Source: JAJYKN01 sp045403145 (lineage in GTDB: Bacteria; Nitrospirota; UBA9217). Taken from it: 23,653 bases of DNA. Shown piece after piece: positions 15,240 to 23,036 of the stretch. Both the position numbers and the translations under genes were made by a program. The notes under the pieces were generated by a model, which worked only from the letters and a program-made list of their open reading frames with translations, searched no databases and was not told the origin of the DNA. The stretch spans positions 1 to 23,653 of the forward strand of contig JAXIPA010000163.1 in the NCBI GenBank assembly GCA_045403145.1, written 5' to 3'. Position 1 is the first letter of the stretch, and each line of letters opens with the position of its first letter.

Positions 15240-15932
15240 GTGAGCGAATATCTCTGGCATTGCCCGTTCTGCGATACGGACCAGACCGTAACCGGGGAGG
15301 GACGTCAGGCGGCTTTCGCCGACCTCGCCATCGAGAATGCGGACGGCCCGCGCCGTCTCGTAGTCAAGTTCGTGGTCTGTCCGAACCCAAAGTGCCGGAA
15401 GTTCTCCCTGAACGCCTCCCTGCACACCCTGGAAACGGTCGGAAGCCGTTCCTACACGGGAAAGCACATCAAGACCTGGTCCCTTGTCCCGCCCTCAAAC
15501 GCACGTTCTTTTCCCGTCGCCATTCCTGAGAAGGTGCTGCAAGACTACCACGAAGCCTGCCTTACCGTCGAACTCAGTCCGAAGATCGCAGCGGCCCTGT
15601 CCCGGCGCTGCCTCTCGGAGATGCTGCGGGACTTCTGGCAGGTGCAGCCCGGCAGGCTCATAGACGAGTTTCGCCAGATCAAAGGCGCGGCTGACCCCCT
15701 CACCTGGGAGGCCATCGAGTCCGTCAAGAACCGCGGAATGATCGGCGCCCGGTTCGAGAATGAAGGCGCCGAGATCTTAGACACGGAACCCGGCGAAGCG
15801 AAGCTTCTGATCGGCCTGATTGAAACGCTCGTCCATGACTGGTACGTCGGCCGGGAAGAGCGGCGGAAGAGGTTGAGGGAGATCAGACAGATCACCGGCG
15901 AGGGCGTCGTCGAGAAGAAAGCTGAGGAGTGA
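15240..15932 (+). CDS. DUF4145-like protein with N-terminal zinc ribbon
   Basis: The protein is 230 aa. It starts at GTG 15240, with AAGGAGGG 3-4 nt upstream. The N-terminus has paired cysteines C8/C11 and C47/C52 (HCPFC and CPNPKC), typical of a zinc ribbon. The helical part (about 100-190, EACLTVELSPKIAAALSRRCLSEMLRDF) resembles DUF4145, a domain of unknown activity seen alone and in restriction or defence settings. It lies 25 bases after aroB and may be read from the same transcript, but nothing links it to aromatic synthesis. The tail is charged and probably flexible. Assignment rests on motif appearance only. Confidence 0.75.
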   Translation: MSEYLWHCPFCDTDQTVTGEGRQAAFADLAIENADGPRRLVVKFVVCPNPKCRKFSLNASLHTLETVGSRSYTGKHIKTWSLVPPSNARSFPVAIPEKVLQDYHEACLTVELSPKIAAALSRRCLSEMLRDFWQVQPGRLIDEFRQIKGAADPLTWEAIESVKNRGMIGARFENEGAEILDTEPGEAKLLIGLIETLVHDWYVGREERRKRLREIRQITGEGVVEKKAEE

Positions 15933-15949
15933 GGAAGCTCGACGCTGCC

Positions 15950-16579
15950 TCAGAGTTTTATCTCGTTATAGGCGGTATAGATATAGAGGGTAAAGTCGTT
16001 CGGGATGCAGTCATGCCGGAGCGCGACGGAAGCCGACAGGTTTTCGATGGCGAATTTGACCGTCTCCTCCGGAGAGGTAAAGTTGAGTTCGACGTCCTTG
16101 ACCGGCGTATGCGAGGATAGGGCGTTCAGGGCCAGGCCCTTGTTGCAGTGCCTGAAGAGCGTGACGAGGGCGTTCCGGAGGTCGTCCTGGACCCCCGGCA
16201 CGAGCAGGTTGAATACCCCGCAGATGAAAATGTAATCGAAGTACCCTTCCAGCGGATCGTCGTCGGCGTTCATCACATGAAACGCGCATTCCGGGTACTT
16301 CTTCTTCGCCAGGCTGATGAAGTTTTCGTTGATGTCTACGCCGGTGTATTTTACGTTGATGCCGCGCCGCTTTAAAAACCGGTAAAAATCTCCCGTCCCG
16401 CAGCCGTAATCGAGGACCGTGCTGTTGTTCAGCTCCTCTGCCGGTGCGATTCCGGCGAGGGTGTGGTAGCGCCTGAGCTGGCCTTGCGGCGTCCAGCGGA
16501 GCGCCTCGGGCCGGTCGCCGAACTTTTTCAGATGAAAGTTATAGAAGGAAATGAGCTGGTTTTTCGAGTAGGGGTCCAT
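15950..16579 (-). CDS. Class I SAM-dependent methyltransferase
   Basis: The protein is 209 aa with motif I VLDYGCGTGDF (55-65), acidic ribose-binding residue in TGVDINENFISLA (79-91), and motif IV-like FDYIFICGVFNLL. The fold is complete with a C-terminal beta strand (DFTLYIYTAYNEIKL). The substrate is unknown; the N-terminus (YNFHLKKFGDRPEALRW) is like small-molecule methyltransferases of the UbiE/Methyltransf_25 type. It converges on the DUF4145-like gene, leaving only 17 bases between stop codons, and is divergent from the nuo promoter. Confidence 0.85.
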   Translation of the reverse strand: MDPYSKNQLISFYNFHLKKFGDRPEALRWTPQGQLRRYHTLAGIAPAEELNNSTVLDYGCGTGDFYRFLKRRGINVKYTGVDINENFISLAKKKYPECAFHVMNADDDPLEGYFDYIFICGVFNLLVPGVQDDLRNALVTLFRHCNKGLALNALSSHTPVKDVELNFTSPEETVKFAIENLSASVALRHDCIPNDFTLYIYTAYNEIKL

Positions 16580-16722
16580 GAGCGTGTCCTGAAAAAAATT
16601 TTTGCATTATACACCATTTCCAGGAATCACGACAAGAAGGAATTTTGGCGGCATCGAGAAACCGGACAACCCACATCACTCAATAACAGGGATATGGCTT
16701 GTGTAGATTAGTAATGTTTTTC

Positions 16723-16751
16723 TTGACAAACAGTGTCGGTTAGCTTATCAT
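16723..16751 (+). promoter_or_regulatory. Strong sigma70-type promoter of the nuo/hnd operon
   Basis: TTGACA (16723-16728) and TATCAT (16746-16751) have a 17-bp spacer. The -35 box is perfect and the -10 box matches five of six positions. Transcription would start near 16758, giving a leader of about 60 nt before nuoA. Confidence 0.75.
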
Positions 16752-16817
16752 GCACAGGTTTCAAAAGAGAAGTTATATTAATTCAAAGTTTAATACTTTA
16801 TTGACAGGGAGTATCGT

Positions 16818-17192
16818 ATGACCCCAAGTACGTACCTTCCGGAACACTTTCTGCCCGTAGCAGTCTTTCTCCTGCTCGGAACCCTGGTAGGCGTCGGTAT
16901 GCTGGTCGTCAGCAGGATTTTGCGGCCGCGGAACCCCTATCCCGAAAAACTGATCACCTACGAGTCCGGCATCACCCCTTTCATGGACGCCCATCAGCAG
17001 TTTTCCATCCGGTATTACATCATCGCCATGTTGTTTCTCATCTTCGATATTGAAGCCGTGTTCCTCTACCCCTGGGCTGTCGCGTACAACCATATCGGCC
17101 TCTACGGTTTCGTGGAAATGGTCATTTTCATCGCGATCCTGGTCGTGGGGTATGTGTATGCATGGAAGAAAGGGGCGCTCGAATGGGAGTAG
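16818..17192 (+). CDS. nuoA: NADH-quinone oxidoreductase subunit A
   Basis: The protein is 124 aa with three membrane helices. It has the family features YPEKLITYESGITPFMDAHQQFSIRYYIIAMLFLIFDIEAVFLYPWA in pieces: the Y-E-S-G loop, the F-x-I-R-Y-Y segment and the acidic F-D-I-E-A-V helix. NuoA anchors the membrane arm next to the quinone site of complex I. AGGGAG precedes the ATG. It is the first gene after the promoter, and its last ten bases overlap nuoB. Confidence 0.96.
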   Translation: MTPSTYLPEHFLPVAVFLLLGTLVGVGMLVVSRILRPRNPYPEKLITYESGITPFMDAHQQFSIRYYIIAMLFLIFDIEAVFLYPWAVAYNHIGLYGFVEMVIFIAILVVGYVYAWKKGALEWE

Positions 17193-17662
17193 TCCAGAAT
17201 CTGCTTGAAGAAGGGTATATCTCGACGACACTTGACGGTTTCTTGAACTATTGCCGGTCCTGCTCCATCTGGCCCATGACCTTCGGGCTTGCCTGCTGCG
17301 CCATCGAGATGATCCAATACTATTCCGCGCCCCAGCACGATTTCGACCGCTTCGGCACTGTTCCGCGTCCCTCACCGCGACAATCCGACCTCCTGCTTGT
17401 TGCCGGCACGCTCAGTAAGAAAATGGCGCCGATCGTGCGCCGCGTGTACGACCAGATGCCGGAGCCGCGGTACGTCATCGCCATGGGCAGCTGCGCGGGC
17501 TCCGGCGGGATCTTCAATACCTACAGCGTGGTGCAGGGCGTGGACAACATCGTCCCCGTGGATGTCTACATCCCTGGCTGCCCTCCGAGACCAGAGGCGC
17601 TGATGAACGGCATCATGAAACTTCAGGAAAAAATCAGAAAAGAGCATTACATCCGGAAGTAA
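17183..17662 (+). CDS. nuoB: NADH-quinone oxidoreductase subunit B
   Basis: The protein is 159 aa from ATG 17183 (MGVVQNLLEEGY), which has AAAGGGG upstream; the frame is open seven codons earlier, at 17162, but that start lies further inside nuoA. All four ligands of the N2 [4Fe-4S] cluster are present: C38 and C39 (ACCAIEM), C104 (GSCAGSGG) and C133 (PGCPPRPE). The SPRQSDLLLVAGT signature is also seen. NuoB passes electrons to quinone next to NuoD. Confidence 0.96.
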   Translation: MGVVQNLLEEGYISTTLDGFLNYCRSCSIWPMTFGLACCAIEMIQYYSAPQHDFDRFGTVPRPSPRQSDLLLVAGTLSKKMAPIVRRVYDQMPEPRYVIAMGSCAGSGGIFNTYSVVQGVDNIVPVDVYIPGCPPRPEALMNGIMKLQEKIRKEHYIRK

Positions 17663-17748
17663 ATAAAACCCCGACTCATCTTACCCCTTTTCAAAGCGAA
17701 AACCACGCACCACGCGCGCTCAGGCGGTGCGGCCAAGGACGAGGTTGT

Positions 17749-18219
17749 ATGGACCCCTTACAGATAGCCAGGATGATAGAAGAAAAATTTGCGGGCCAGG
17801 TGACCGGCACAACGAACTATGCCGGGCAGGTCGGCGTCATGCTGAAGAAAGAGATGATAAAGGACGTCTGCCTTTTCCTGCGTGATGAACCCTCCCTCAA
17901 GATGGACCACCTTGCCGACCTCACGGCCGTCGATTTTTCCCGATACCCCGGCGACACCGGGCCCCGGTTCGAGGTCGTGTACAATATGATATCGATCGTG
18001 CACCGCCACCGCATTCGTTTGAAGGTCAGGGTGCCGGAAGAAGACCCGCGGATAGACTCGGTCGCCTCGATCTGGCAGACGGCGAACTGGCATGAACGCG
18101 AGACCTATGACCTCATGGGGATCACGTTCGACGGCCATCCGGACCTCCGCAGGATCCTGCTGCCCGAGGACTGGGAAGGACACCCGCTCAGGAAGGAATA
18201 CCCGTTAAAAGGCTATTGA
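17749..18219 (+). CDS. nuoC: NADH-quinone oxidoreductase subunit C
   Basis: The protein is 156 aa with the 30-kDa subunit signature WHERETYDLMGITFDGHPDLRRILLPEDWEGHPLRKEYPL in pieces (about 113-152), and HLADLTAVDF upstream. It is a separate protein, not the NuoCD fusion of E. coli. An 86-base gap follows nuoB; AAGGACGAGG lies before the ATG. It is part of the peripheral arm next to NuoD. Confidence 0.95.
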   Translation: MDPLQIARMIEEKFAGQVTGTTNYAGQVGVMLKKEMIKDVCLFLRDEPSLKMDHLADLTAVDFSRYPGDTGPRFEVVYNMISIVHRHRIRLKVRVPEEDPRIDSVASIWQTANWHERETYDLMGITFDGHPDLRRILLPEDWEGHPLRKEYPLKGY

Positions 18220-18227
18220 TAAATAAC

Positions 18228-18305
18228 TGGGGCCAGGGATCAGGGGCCAGGGAACAGGACAAGCTGACAATCTTCCTGAACCCTGAACGCTGAATCCCGG
18301 ACCCT
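18228..18305. repeat. CAGGGAACAGG / CCTGAACCCTGAA inverted word repeat in nuoC-nuoD gap
   Basis: The left arm has GGGGCCAGGGATCAGGGGCCAGGG and AACAGGAC; the right arm has the inverse words TTCCTGAACCCTGAACGCTGAATCCCGGACCC. It lies inside the operon, directly upstream of nuoD, so it would be transcribed as an imperfect hairpin. Confidence 0.5.
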
Positions 18306-18322
18306 TTCCGCATGGTGAAAAC

Positions 18323-19516
18323 ATGTCTCCTACCGATACGAAAGAAACAGTCCAGAAGGAAATAACCATAAACATGGGTCCCCAGCACCCGGCCACTCAC
18401 GGCGTGCTGCGCCTGGTAGTCGACCTGCAGGGCGAGACCGTGGTCGGCTGCGACCCGCGCCCCGGCTACCTTCATCGCGGGATCGAGAAGTGGATGGAGA
18501 ACAGGACCTACCATCAGATCATCCCCATGACCGACCGGCTGGAATATATCACCTGCATGAATAACAACCTCGGCTATGTGGTGGCCGTGGAGAAGCTTGC
18601 CGGCATTACCGTGCCGGAGCGGGCGCAGTTCATCAGGACGCTGATGGCCGAGCTTACGCGGCTTTCCGGGCACCTGGTCTGGCTCGGCACCCACGCCCTC
18701 GACATCGGCGCCATGACGGTCTGCATGTACACGCTGCGGGAACGCGAGCTTGTCCTCGACCTTACGGAGATGGTGACGGGGGCGCGCCAGACCGTGAGCT
18801 ATGTACGCATCGGCGGTCTGCGGAACGATATCCCCCGCGATTTCATCGACAAATGCCGGGAGTTCACGGAGCTGTTCCCCAAAAAACTCGAGGAATATGA
18901 CACGCTCATCCGCCAGAACCGCATCTGGCTCCAGCGCACCGTGGGCATCGGCGTATTTTCTGCGGAGGATGCGGTCAACTATGGCCTGACCGGCGGCACG
19001 CTCCGCGGTTCAGGCGTGAACTACGATCTCCGCAAGGTCGAGCCCTATGCCGCCTATGATAAAGTGGAATTCGATGTGCCGCTCGGCAAGAACGGTGACG
19101 TATACGACCGGTATGTCGTGCGCATCAACGAGATGCGCCAGAGCAACCGGATCATCAGGCAATGTCTCGACATGATGCCGCCGGGGCCCATTACGACCGA
19201 TGACGCGCGCTATGCCATCCCCGAGAAGATGAACGTCATGAAGAACATGCAGTCACTCGCCCACCAGTTCGTGCTCATGAGCAAGTGGGTACCCATGCCG
19301 AAAGGCGAAGTGTACGTGGCGACCGAGGCGCCCAAGGGAGAGCTCGGTTTCTACATCGTAAGCGACGGCAGCGGCAGGCCCTACCGCATCAAGATCCGCG
19401 CTCCATCGTATGTTCACGTGAGCGCGCTCCCGAAGATGGTGACCGGTCATATGGTGGCCGACGTCATCGCGTGCATCGGGACCATCGACATCGTGCTCGG
19501 AGAGTGCGACCGGTAA
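18323..19516 (+). CDS. nuoD: NADH-quinone oxidoreductase subunit D
   Basis: The protein is 397 aa, normal for the 49-kDa subunit. Signatures include NMGPQHPATHGVLRLVVDLQGE (18-39 in part), HRGIEKWMENRTYHQIIPMTDRLEY, RLSGHLVWLGTHALDIGAM, LTGGTLRGSGVNYDLRK and the C-terminal DIVLGECDR, where many homologues have DPVLGEVDR. It forms the quinone pocket with NuoB. Its cysteine-free ligand sites show it is the complex I form and not a NiFe hydrogenase large subunit. The ribosome binding site is weak (GGTGA). The next gene starts 15 bases later. Confidence 0.96.
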   Translation: MSPTDTKETVQKEITINMGPQHPATHGVLRLVVDLQGETVVGCDPRPGYLHRGIEKWMENRTYHQIIPMTDRLEYITCMNNNLGYVVAVEKLAGITVPERAQFIRTLMAELTRLSGHLVWLGTHALDIGAMTVCMYTLRERELVLDLTEMVTGARQTVSYVRIGGLRNDIPRDFIDKCREFTELFPKKLEEYDTLIRQNRIWLQRTVGIGVFSAEDAVNYGLTGGTLRGSGVNYDLRKVEPYAAYDKVEFDVPLGKNGDVYDRYVVRINEMRQSNRIIRQCLDMMPPGPITTDDARYAIPEKMNVMKNMQSLAHQFVLMSKWVPMPKGEVYVATEAPKGELGFYIVSDGSGRPYRIKIRAPSYVHVSALPKMVTGHMVADVIACIGTIDIVLGECDR

Positions 19517-19531
19517 CGGAGAGGGACGCGG

Positions 19532-19888
19532 ATGACCCTGAGAGAAATTGTTGACCTTCTTCACGCTGAAGTCCTGATCGGGAACGAGCTTATCGATGAA
19601 ATTGACGTGGATTGCTGCTTCAGCGCCGACCTTATGAGCGACGTGCTCGGCCGCGCTCACGCGAACGGCATCATGGTCACGGGGGTCACGAACCCACAGG
19701 TAATACGGACCGCGGACATTGCCGATATCAAGGCGGTCTGCCTGGTGCGCGGGAAACAGCCGGAAGCGGCGACAATGGCCCTGGCAAAGCAGAAGGAGAT
19801 ACCTCTGTTCAGGACGAAGCTGACCATGTTTGAAGCTTGCGGCATTCTGTATATGCATGGACTCAAGGGAGTGGCCGAGCGGCAATAA
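19532..19888 (+). CDS. DRTGG-like domain protein (first copy)
   Basis: The protein is 118 aa, a stand-alone domain related to the DRTGG domain that links to CBS domains, HPr kinase and phosphotransacetylase in other proteins. It shares a register with the second copy at 20856: DLMSDVLGRA, VRGKQPE..T.ALAKQKEIPLFRT, FEACGILYMHGLKG. The DRTGG motif itself is not kept. A good GGAGAGGGA site precedes the ATG. A nucleotide- or ligand-sensing role is plausible; no catalytic residues are evident. Confidence 0.82.
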   Translation: MTLREIVDLLHAEVLIGNELIDEIDVDCCFSADLMSDVLGRAHANGIMVTGVTNPQVIRTADIADIKAVCLVRGKQPEAATMALAKQKEIPLFRTKLTMFEACGILYMHGLKGVAERQ

Positions 19889-19891
19889 GTA

Positions 19892-20845
19892 ATGGCGAGG
19901 CAGGACAAAGAGTGGGGGACGCAGGACCGGGTTTCCAAGACCCAGGAGATGGTCTATGAGATCACCGTGGGGGAGGTCATGGCCTCCCGGGTGTTTACCG
20001 TGGGCCCGGATCAGACCATGTCGGAGCTCAGACTCATTATGCGGGACAACCGCATCTCCGGAGCGCCGGTGGTCGAGGCAGGAAAGCTCGTGGGCATGGT
20101 CAGCATTGAAGACCTGATCAACGCCCTGTACGACAACGATCTCGACGCCCCCATACGGGAGAGGATGACGAAGAAGGTTGAATGTCTGTACGCCGATGAT
20201 CTGCTCGTCCACTGCATCGCCAAGTTTTCCAAATACGGGTTCAAGCGGTACCCCGTACTGAGCCGTAATGAAGAGCTGGTCGGCATCATGACCAAGGGGA
20301 ACATCGTCGAAGGCCTGCTCAGGAAGCTCGAGATTGAATACGAACGGACCGAGACGAAGGCGAACGAAGCGCGTCACCGGCCCACGATGCGAAAGTTTTT
20401 TGAGGATGTCGTTGCCGACGAGATCAGCTTCACCTTTAAGTACCACGTCGCCGGCCAGACCGTGAAAGACGCGGGCAAGGCGGCGAGCGAGCTCAAGAAC
20501 GCGCTCAAAAAACTGGGTGTCTGTCCGCCGCTCCTCAGAAGGATCGGGGTGGCCACCTACGAGGCGGAGATCAACCTTGCCTCCTATACCCACGGCGGAG
20601 AGATCCGGGCCCAGGTGGAAAAGTGGGGGATCATCGTAGAGGCCGTCGACAACGGCCCCGGAATTCCCGATGTTGAAAAGGCGATGCAGCCGGGGTTCTC
20701 CACGGCGCCCGACTGGGTCCGGGAACTGGGGTTCGGCGCGGGTATGGGACTGGTGAATATCAAAAAATGCGCCGATGAGATGAATCTCAAATCTTCGGTG
20801 CCCGACGGAACGCATTTGACCATGCAGTTCTATTACACCAGTTGA
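19892..20845 (+). CDS. CBS-pair protein with RsbT/RsbW-like ATPase (anti-sigma-type kinase) domain
   Basis: The protein is 317 aa. Two CBS motifs (about 26-75, VGEVMASRVFTVGPDQTMSELRLIMRDNRISGAPVV in part, and about 87-145, FSKYGFKRYPVLSRNEELVGIMTKG) are followed by a GHKL ATPase (about 172-317) with N-box VATYEAEINLASYTHGG, G1 DNGPGIPD and G2 GFGAGMGLVNIKKCAD. That ATPase type is found in serine kinases and anti-sigma factors of the RsbT/RsbW kind. CBS pairs bind adenine nucleotides, so the likely role is energy-state-controlled phosphorylation or sequestration of a partner. No STAS or sigma factor gene is nearby. It follows the first DRTGG gene by 3 bases. The first residues (MARQDKEWGTQ) have a weak ribosome binding site, and a later start is possible. 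Confidence 0.88.
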   Translation: MARQDKEWGTQDRVSKTQEMVYEITVGEVMASRVFTVGPDQTMSELRLIMRDNRISGAPVVEAGKLVGMVSIEDLINALYDNDLDAPIRERMTKKVECLYADDLLVHCIAKFSKYGFKRYPVLSRNEELVGIMTKGNIVEGLLRKLEIEYERTETKANEARHRPTMRKFFEDVVADEISFTFKYHVAGQTVKDAGKAASELKNALKKLGVCPPLLRRIGVATYEAEINLASYTHGGEIRAQVEKWGIIVEAVDNGPGIPDVEKAMQPGFSTAPDWVRELGFGAGMGLVNIKKCADEMNLKSSVPDGTHLTMQFYYTS

Positions 20846-20855
20846 CCGGGGGCGA

Positions 20856-21197
20856 ATGAAACTGAACGACCTTGCAAAGGAATTCGGGCTGGACGTGAAA
20901 TCCGGCGCCGGCCTTCTCGACACGGAAGTGACCGGCGGATACGTGAGCGACCTCCTGTCCGACGTGCTGGCCCATGCCGAGGACGGCGCTCTCTGGGTCA
21001 CGCTCCACATCCACCAGAACATCGTGGCTGTTGCGTCGCACAAAGGGCTGTCCGGCATCGTCCTGGTGCAGGGAAGGCAACCGGAAAAGGACACCCTTGC
21101 CAAGGCCGAGGAGGAGAACATCCCGATCATGGTGACCGAGCTTTCTGCGTTCGAGCTCGTGGGCAGGCTTTATAAGGCGGGGATCCGTGGCGCTTAG
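20856..21197 (+). CDS. DRTGG domain protein (second copy)
   Basis: The protein is 113 aa. It carries the D/V-x-T-G-G core (TEVTGGYVSDLLSDVLAHA) and the C-terminal half VLVQGRQPEKDTLAKAEEENIPIM, ELSAFELVGRLYKAGIRG, matching the first copy position by position. It may be a sensor or scaffold working with the CBS-ATPase encoded just before it. Its last 11 bases overlap the PHP gene, so translation is probably coupled. Confidence 0.85.
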   Translation: MKLNDLAKEFGLDVKSGAGLLDTEVTGGYVSDLLSDVLAHAEDGALWVTLHIHQNIVAVASHKGLSGIVLVQGRQPEKDTLAKAEEENIPIMVTELSAFELVGRLYKAGIRGA

Positions 21198-21933
21198 GCG
21201 CATAAAGGCCGATCTTCACGTGCATACCTGCCTGTCTCCCTGCTCCGGTCTGGACATGTCGCCCCGTGAGGTCGTGAATGCGGCATTGCTGAAGGGCCTC
21301 GACCTGATCGGCATATGCGACCATAACTCGGCGGAAAATGTTCTTGCCGTGAAGAAGGCGGCGGACCGGAACGGGCTGATGGTGCTGGGCGGGATGGAAG
21401 TCGCCTCCTCCGAAGAAGCGCACATCCTGGTGTATTTTGACGATGACGACGACCTCCTGGAATTCCAGGAGCATGTTTACCGGCACCTCGCGGGCAGGAA
21501 CGACGAACACGCCTTCGGGCTGCAGGTGATCGCGGACGATGAAGACGGGGTGACCGGCTTCTGCGACAAGCTCCTGATCGCGGCGACCTCGCTTCCCGCG
21601 GAAGAGATCGTTGCCAAGGCGCGAGCGGCAGGGGGCGAGAGCCTTGTAATCGCCGCGCATGTGGATCGCGAATCCTTCAGTATCATCGGCCAGCTCGGCT
21701 TCATTCCTCCGGCGCTGGACCTTGATGCGGTGGAAGTTTCAGCGGGGATGTCACCGGCCGAGCTTGCGGCGCGGTTCCCCGGTTGCGGGAACTACCCCAT
21801 GGTGACCGGTTCCGACGCCCACGGCCCCGGCGATATCGGCAGGCGCTTTACCTGGTTCACGGTCGAGGACGGAACGGCGGCCGAGATCAAAAAGGCCCTG
21901 GCAGGCAGGGACAACAGGAAGGCGGAGCGCTGA
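21187..21933 (+). CDS. PHP-domain metal-dependent phosphoesterase
   Basis: The protein is 248 aa and starts at GTG 21187 inside the end of the DRTGG gene. The PHP fold motifs are DLHVHTCLSPCSG (metal ligands H11 and H13), GLDLIGICDHNSAENV, GMEVASSEEAHILVYF, VIAAHVDRE and GSDAHGPGDIGRR. PHP proteins hydrolyse phosphate esters such as 3',5'-nucleoside bisphosphates, histidinol phosphate or DNA ends. The substrate here is unknown. Placement between two ATPase regulators suggests that it removes a phosphate or nucleotide signal made by them, which is inference. Confidence 0.88.
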   Translation: MALRRIKADLHVHTCLSPCSGLDMSPREVVNAALLKGLDLIGICDHNSAENVLAVKKAADRNGLMVLGGMEVASSEEAHILVYFDDDDDLLEFQEHVYRHLAGRNDEHAFGLQVIADDEDGVTGFCDKLLIAATSLPAEEIVAKARAAGGESLVIAAHVDRESFSIIGQLGFIPPALDLDAVEVSAGMSPAELAARFPGCGNYPMVTGSDAHGPGDIGRRFTWFTVEDGTAAEIKKALAGRDNRKAER

Positions 21934-21937
21934 AGCC

Positions 21938-22471
21938 GTGGAAGATATCTCGCTGCATATTCTGGATATCGCCGAGAACTCGATACGCGCCGACGCAAAG
22001 ATTATAGAAATTGTTCTCACCAGGGACACGGAGCATGATTTCCTCCGTGTCGAGGTGATCGACGACGGCGGGGGGATGGATGCCGTGACGCTGGCGAGGG
22101 TCCGGGACCCCTTCTTCACGACGAAGCGCAAGAAAACAGGCCTGGGGATCCCGCTCCTGGCCCAGGCGGCCGAGCAGACCGGCGGGAAGGTTACGGTAGA
22201 TTCAGAATCGGGCAAGGGAACGCGGGTGCTGGTCACCTTCGGCTTACGACACGTAGACCGTCCGGCAATCGGGAATATGCCCGAGACGGTGATCACTCTG
22301 ATTGCCGGCCACCCGGACCGGGAATATATATATGAAGAGCGGGAAGGGGAACGCTCCTTCCGGTTCGACACGCGGGAGCTCAAGGCGGAGCTCGACGGGG
22401 TCCCGATCACGGAACCGGCGGTGCTCACCGCGATCAGGGACATGCTGAAGGAAAATACAAAAATCGTTTGA
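21938..22471 (+). CDS. Histidine-kinase-type ATPase without a phosphoacceptor domain
   Basis: The protein is 177 aa starting at GTG 21938, four bases after the PHP stop. Residues 1-105 form a HATPase_c domain with N-box LHILDIAENSIRA, G1 IDDGGGMD, F-box DPFFTTKRK and G2 TGLGIPLLAQAAEQTGG. No HisKA/DHp helix with histidine exists on either side. Residues 106-177 are an extra domain of unknown type (DREYIYEEREGERSFRFDTREL). It can probably bind ATP; what it phosphorylates, if anything, is unknown. Similar small ATPases occur in hydrogenase gene clusters of anaerobes. Confidence 0.85.
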   Translation: MEDISLHILDIAENSIRADAKIIEIVLTRDTEHDFLRVEVIDDGGGMDAVTLARVRDPFFTTKRKKTGLGIPLLAQAAEQTGGKVTVDSESGKGTRVLVTFGLRHVDRPAIGNMPETVITLIAGHPDREYIYEEREGERSFRFDTRELKAELDGVPITEPAVLTAIRDMLKENTKIV

Positions 22472-22499
22472 AATCCTTATTTCAAAGCAGGGGTTGATA

Positions 22500-23027
22500 A
22501 TGAGTAACGAAGCTGCCGTACAAGATAAAACCTCAAATGTCGCAGTGGACGCGGGGGCGGATTTCATAACGCCCGAGAAGTACAAAAAAATCGATGCGAT
22601 CATAGATAAATACAAGGACAAGCCCGGGTCGCTCATCCCCGTGCTGCAACAGGCCCAGGATGTGTGCGGGTATCTGCCTCACGCCGTACAGCGCTACGTC
22701 GCGAAAGGGATGAAGATGTCGCCGAGCGTCGTGTTCGGCGTGGCCACCTTCTATTCGTTTTTCACCCTTGTCCCGCGCGGTAAGCACGTGATACGCGTTT
22801 GTCTCGGCACCGCCTGCTACGTGAAGCGGAGCGAGGAGATCCTCGACAAGATCAAGGACGAACTCGACCTCGAGGTCGGAGAAGTCACCCGCGACAAGAA
22901 ATACTCGCTCGAGGCGGTGCGGTGTCTGGGCGCCTGCGGCCTCGCGCCGGTCGTGGTCATCGGACAGGACACCTACGGCGACGTGGCGGCCACGAAAGTG
23001 ATGGACATCGTCAAGAAGTATGAGTAG
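22500..23027 (+). CDS. nuoE: NuoE/HndA-type [2Fe-2S] subunit (24 kDa)
   Basis: The protein is 175 aa from ATG 22500, with CAGGGG before it; a TTG two codons earlier is open but less likely. Helical residues 24-90 (PGSLIPVLQQAQDVCGYLP, VFGVATFYSFF) precede a thioredoxin-like domain with the four cluster ligands C101 and C106 (CLGTAC), and C142 and C146 (CLGAC). Such subunits partner a flavoprotein (NuoF/HndC) in complex I, NAD-dependent formate dehydrogenases and bifurcating hydrogenases. In position and sequence it is closest in style to HndA/HymA. It follows the regulatory genes and not nuoD directly. Confidence 0.94.
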   Translation: MSNEAAVQDKTSNVAVDAGADFITPEKYKKIDAIIDKYKDKPGSLIPVLQQAQDVCGYLPHAVQRYVAKGMKMSPSVVFGVATFYSFFTLVPRGKHVIRVCLGTACYVKRSEEILDKIKDELDLEVGEVTRDKKYSLEAVRCLGACGLAPVVVIGQDTYGDVAATKVMDIVKKYE

Positions 23028-23036
23028 AACATTATT

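Noticed and set aside
15240..15932. DUF4145-like gene as part of a defence island
   Set aside because: No restriction, CRISPR or toxin genes lie nearby; the neighbours are shikimate and complex I genes.
18323..19516. NuoD read as a NiFe-hydrogenase (Ech/Hyc-type) large subunit
   Set aside because: The paired C-x2-C NiFe ligands near both ends are missing, and the quinone-site GPQHPATHG and DIVLGECDR signatures are those of complex I.
19253..21130. A 625-codon open frame on the minus strand across nuoD and the regulatory genes
   Set aside because: The plus strand here encodes clear NuoD, CBS-ATPase and DRTGG motifs with proper ribosome binding sites and tight spacing. The antisense frame has low-complexity, His/Arg/Pro-rich sequence typical of GC-rich shadow frames.
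21187..21933. PHP gene read as histidinol phosphatase (HisK)
   Set aside because: No histidine biosynthesis genes are nearby and the operon context is redox/regulatory; only the general PHP call is supported.
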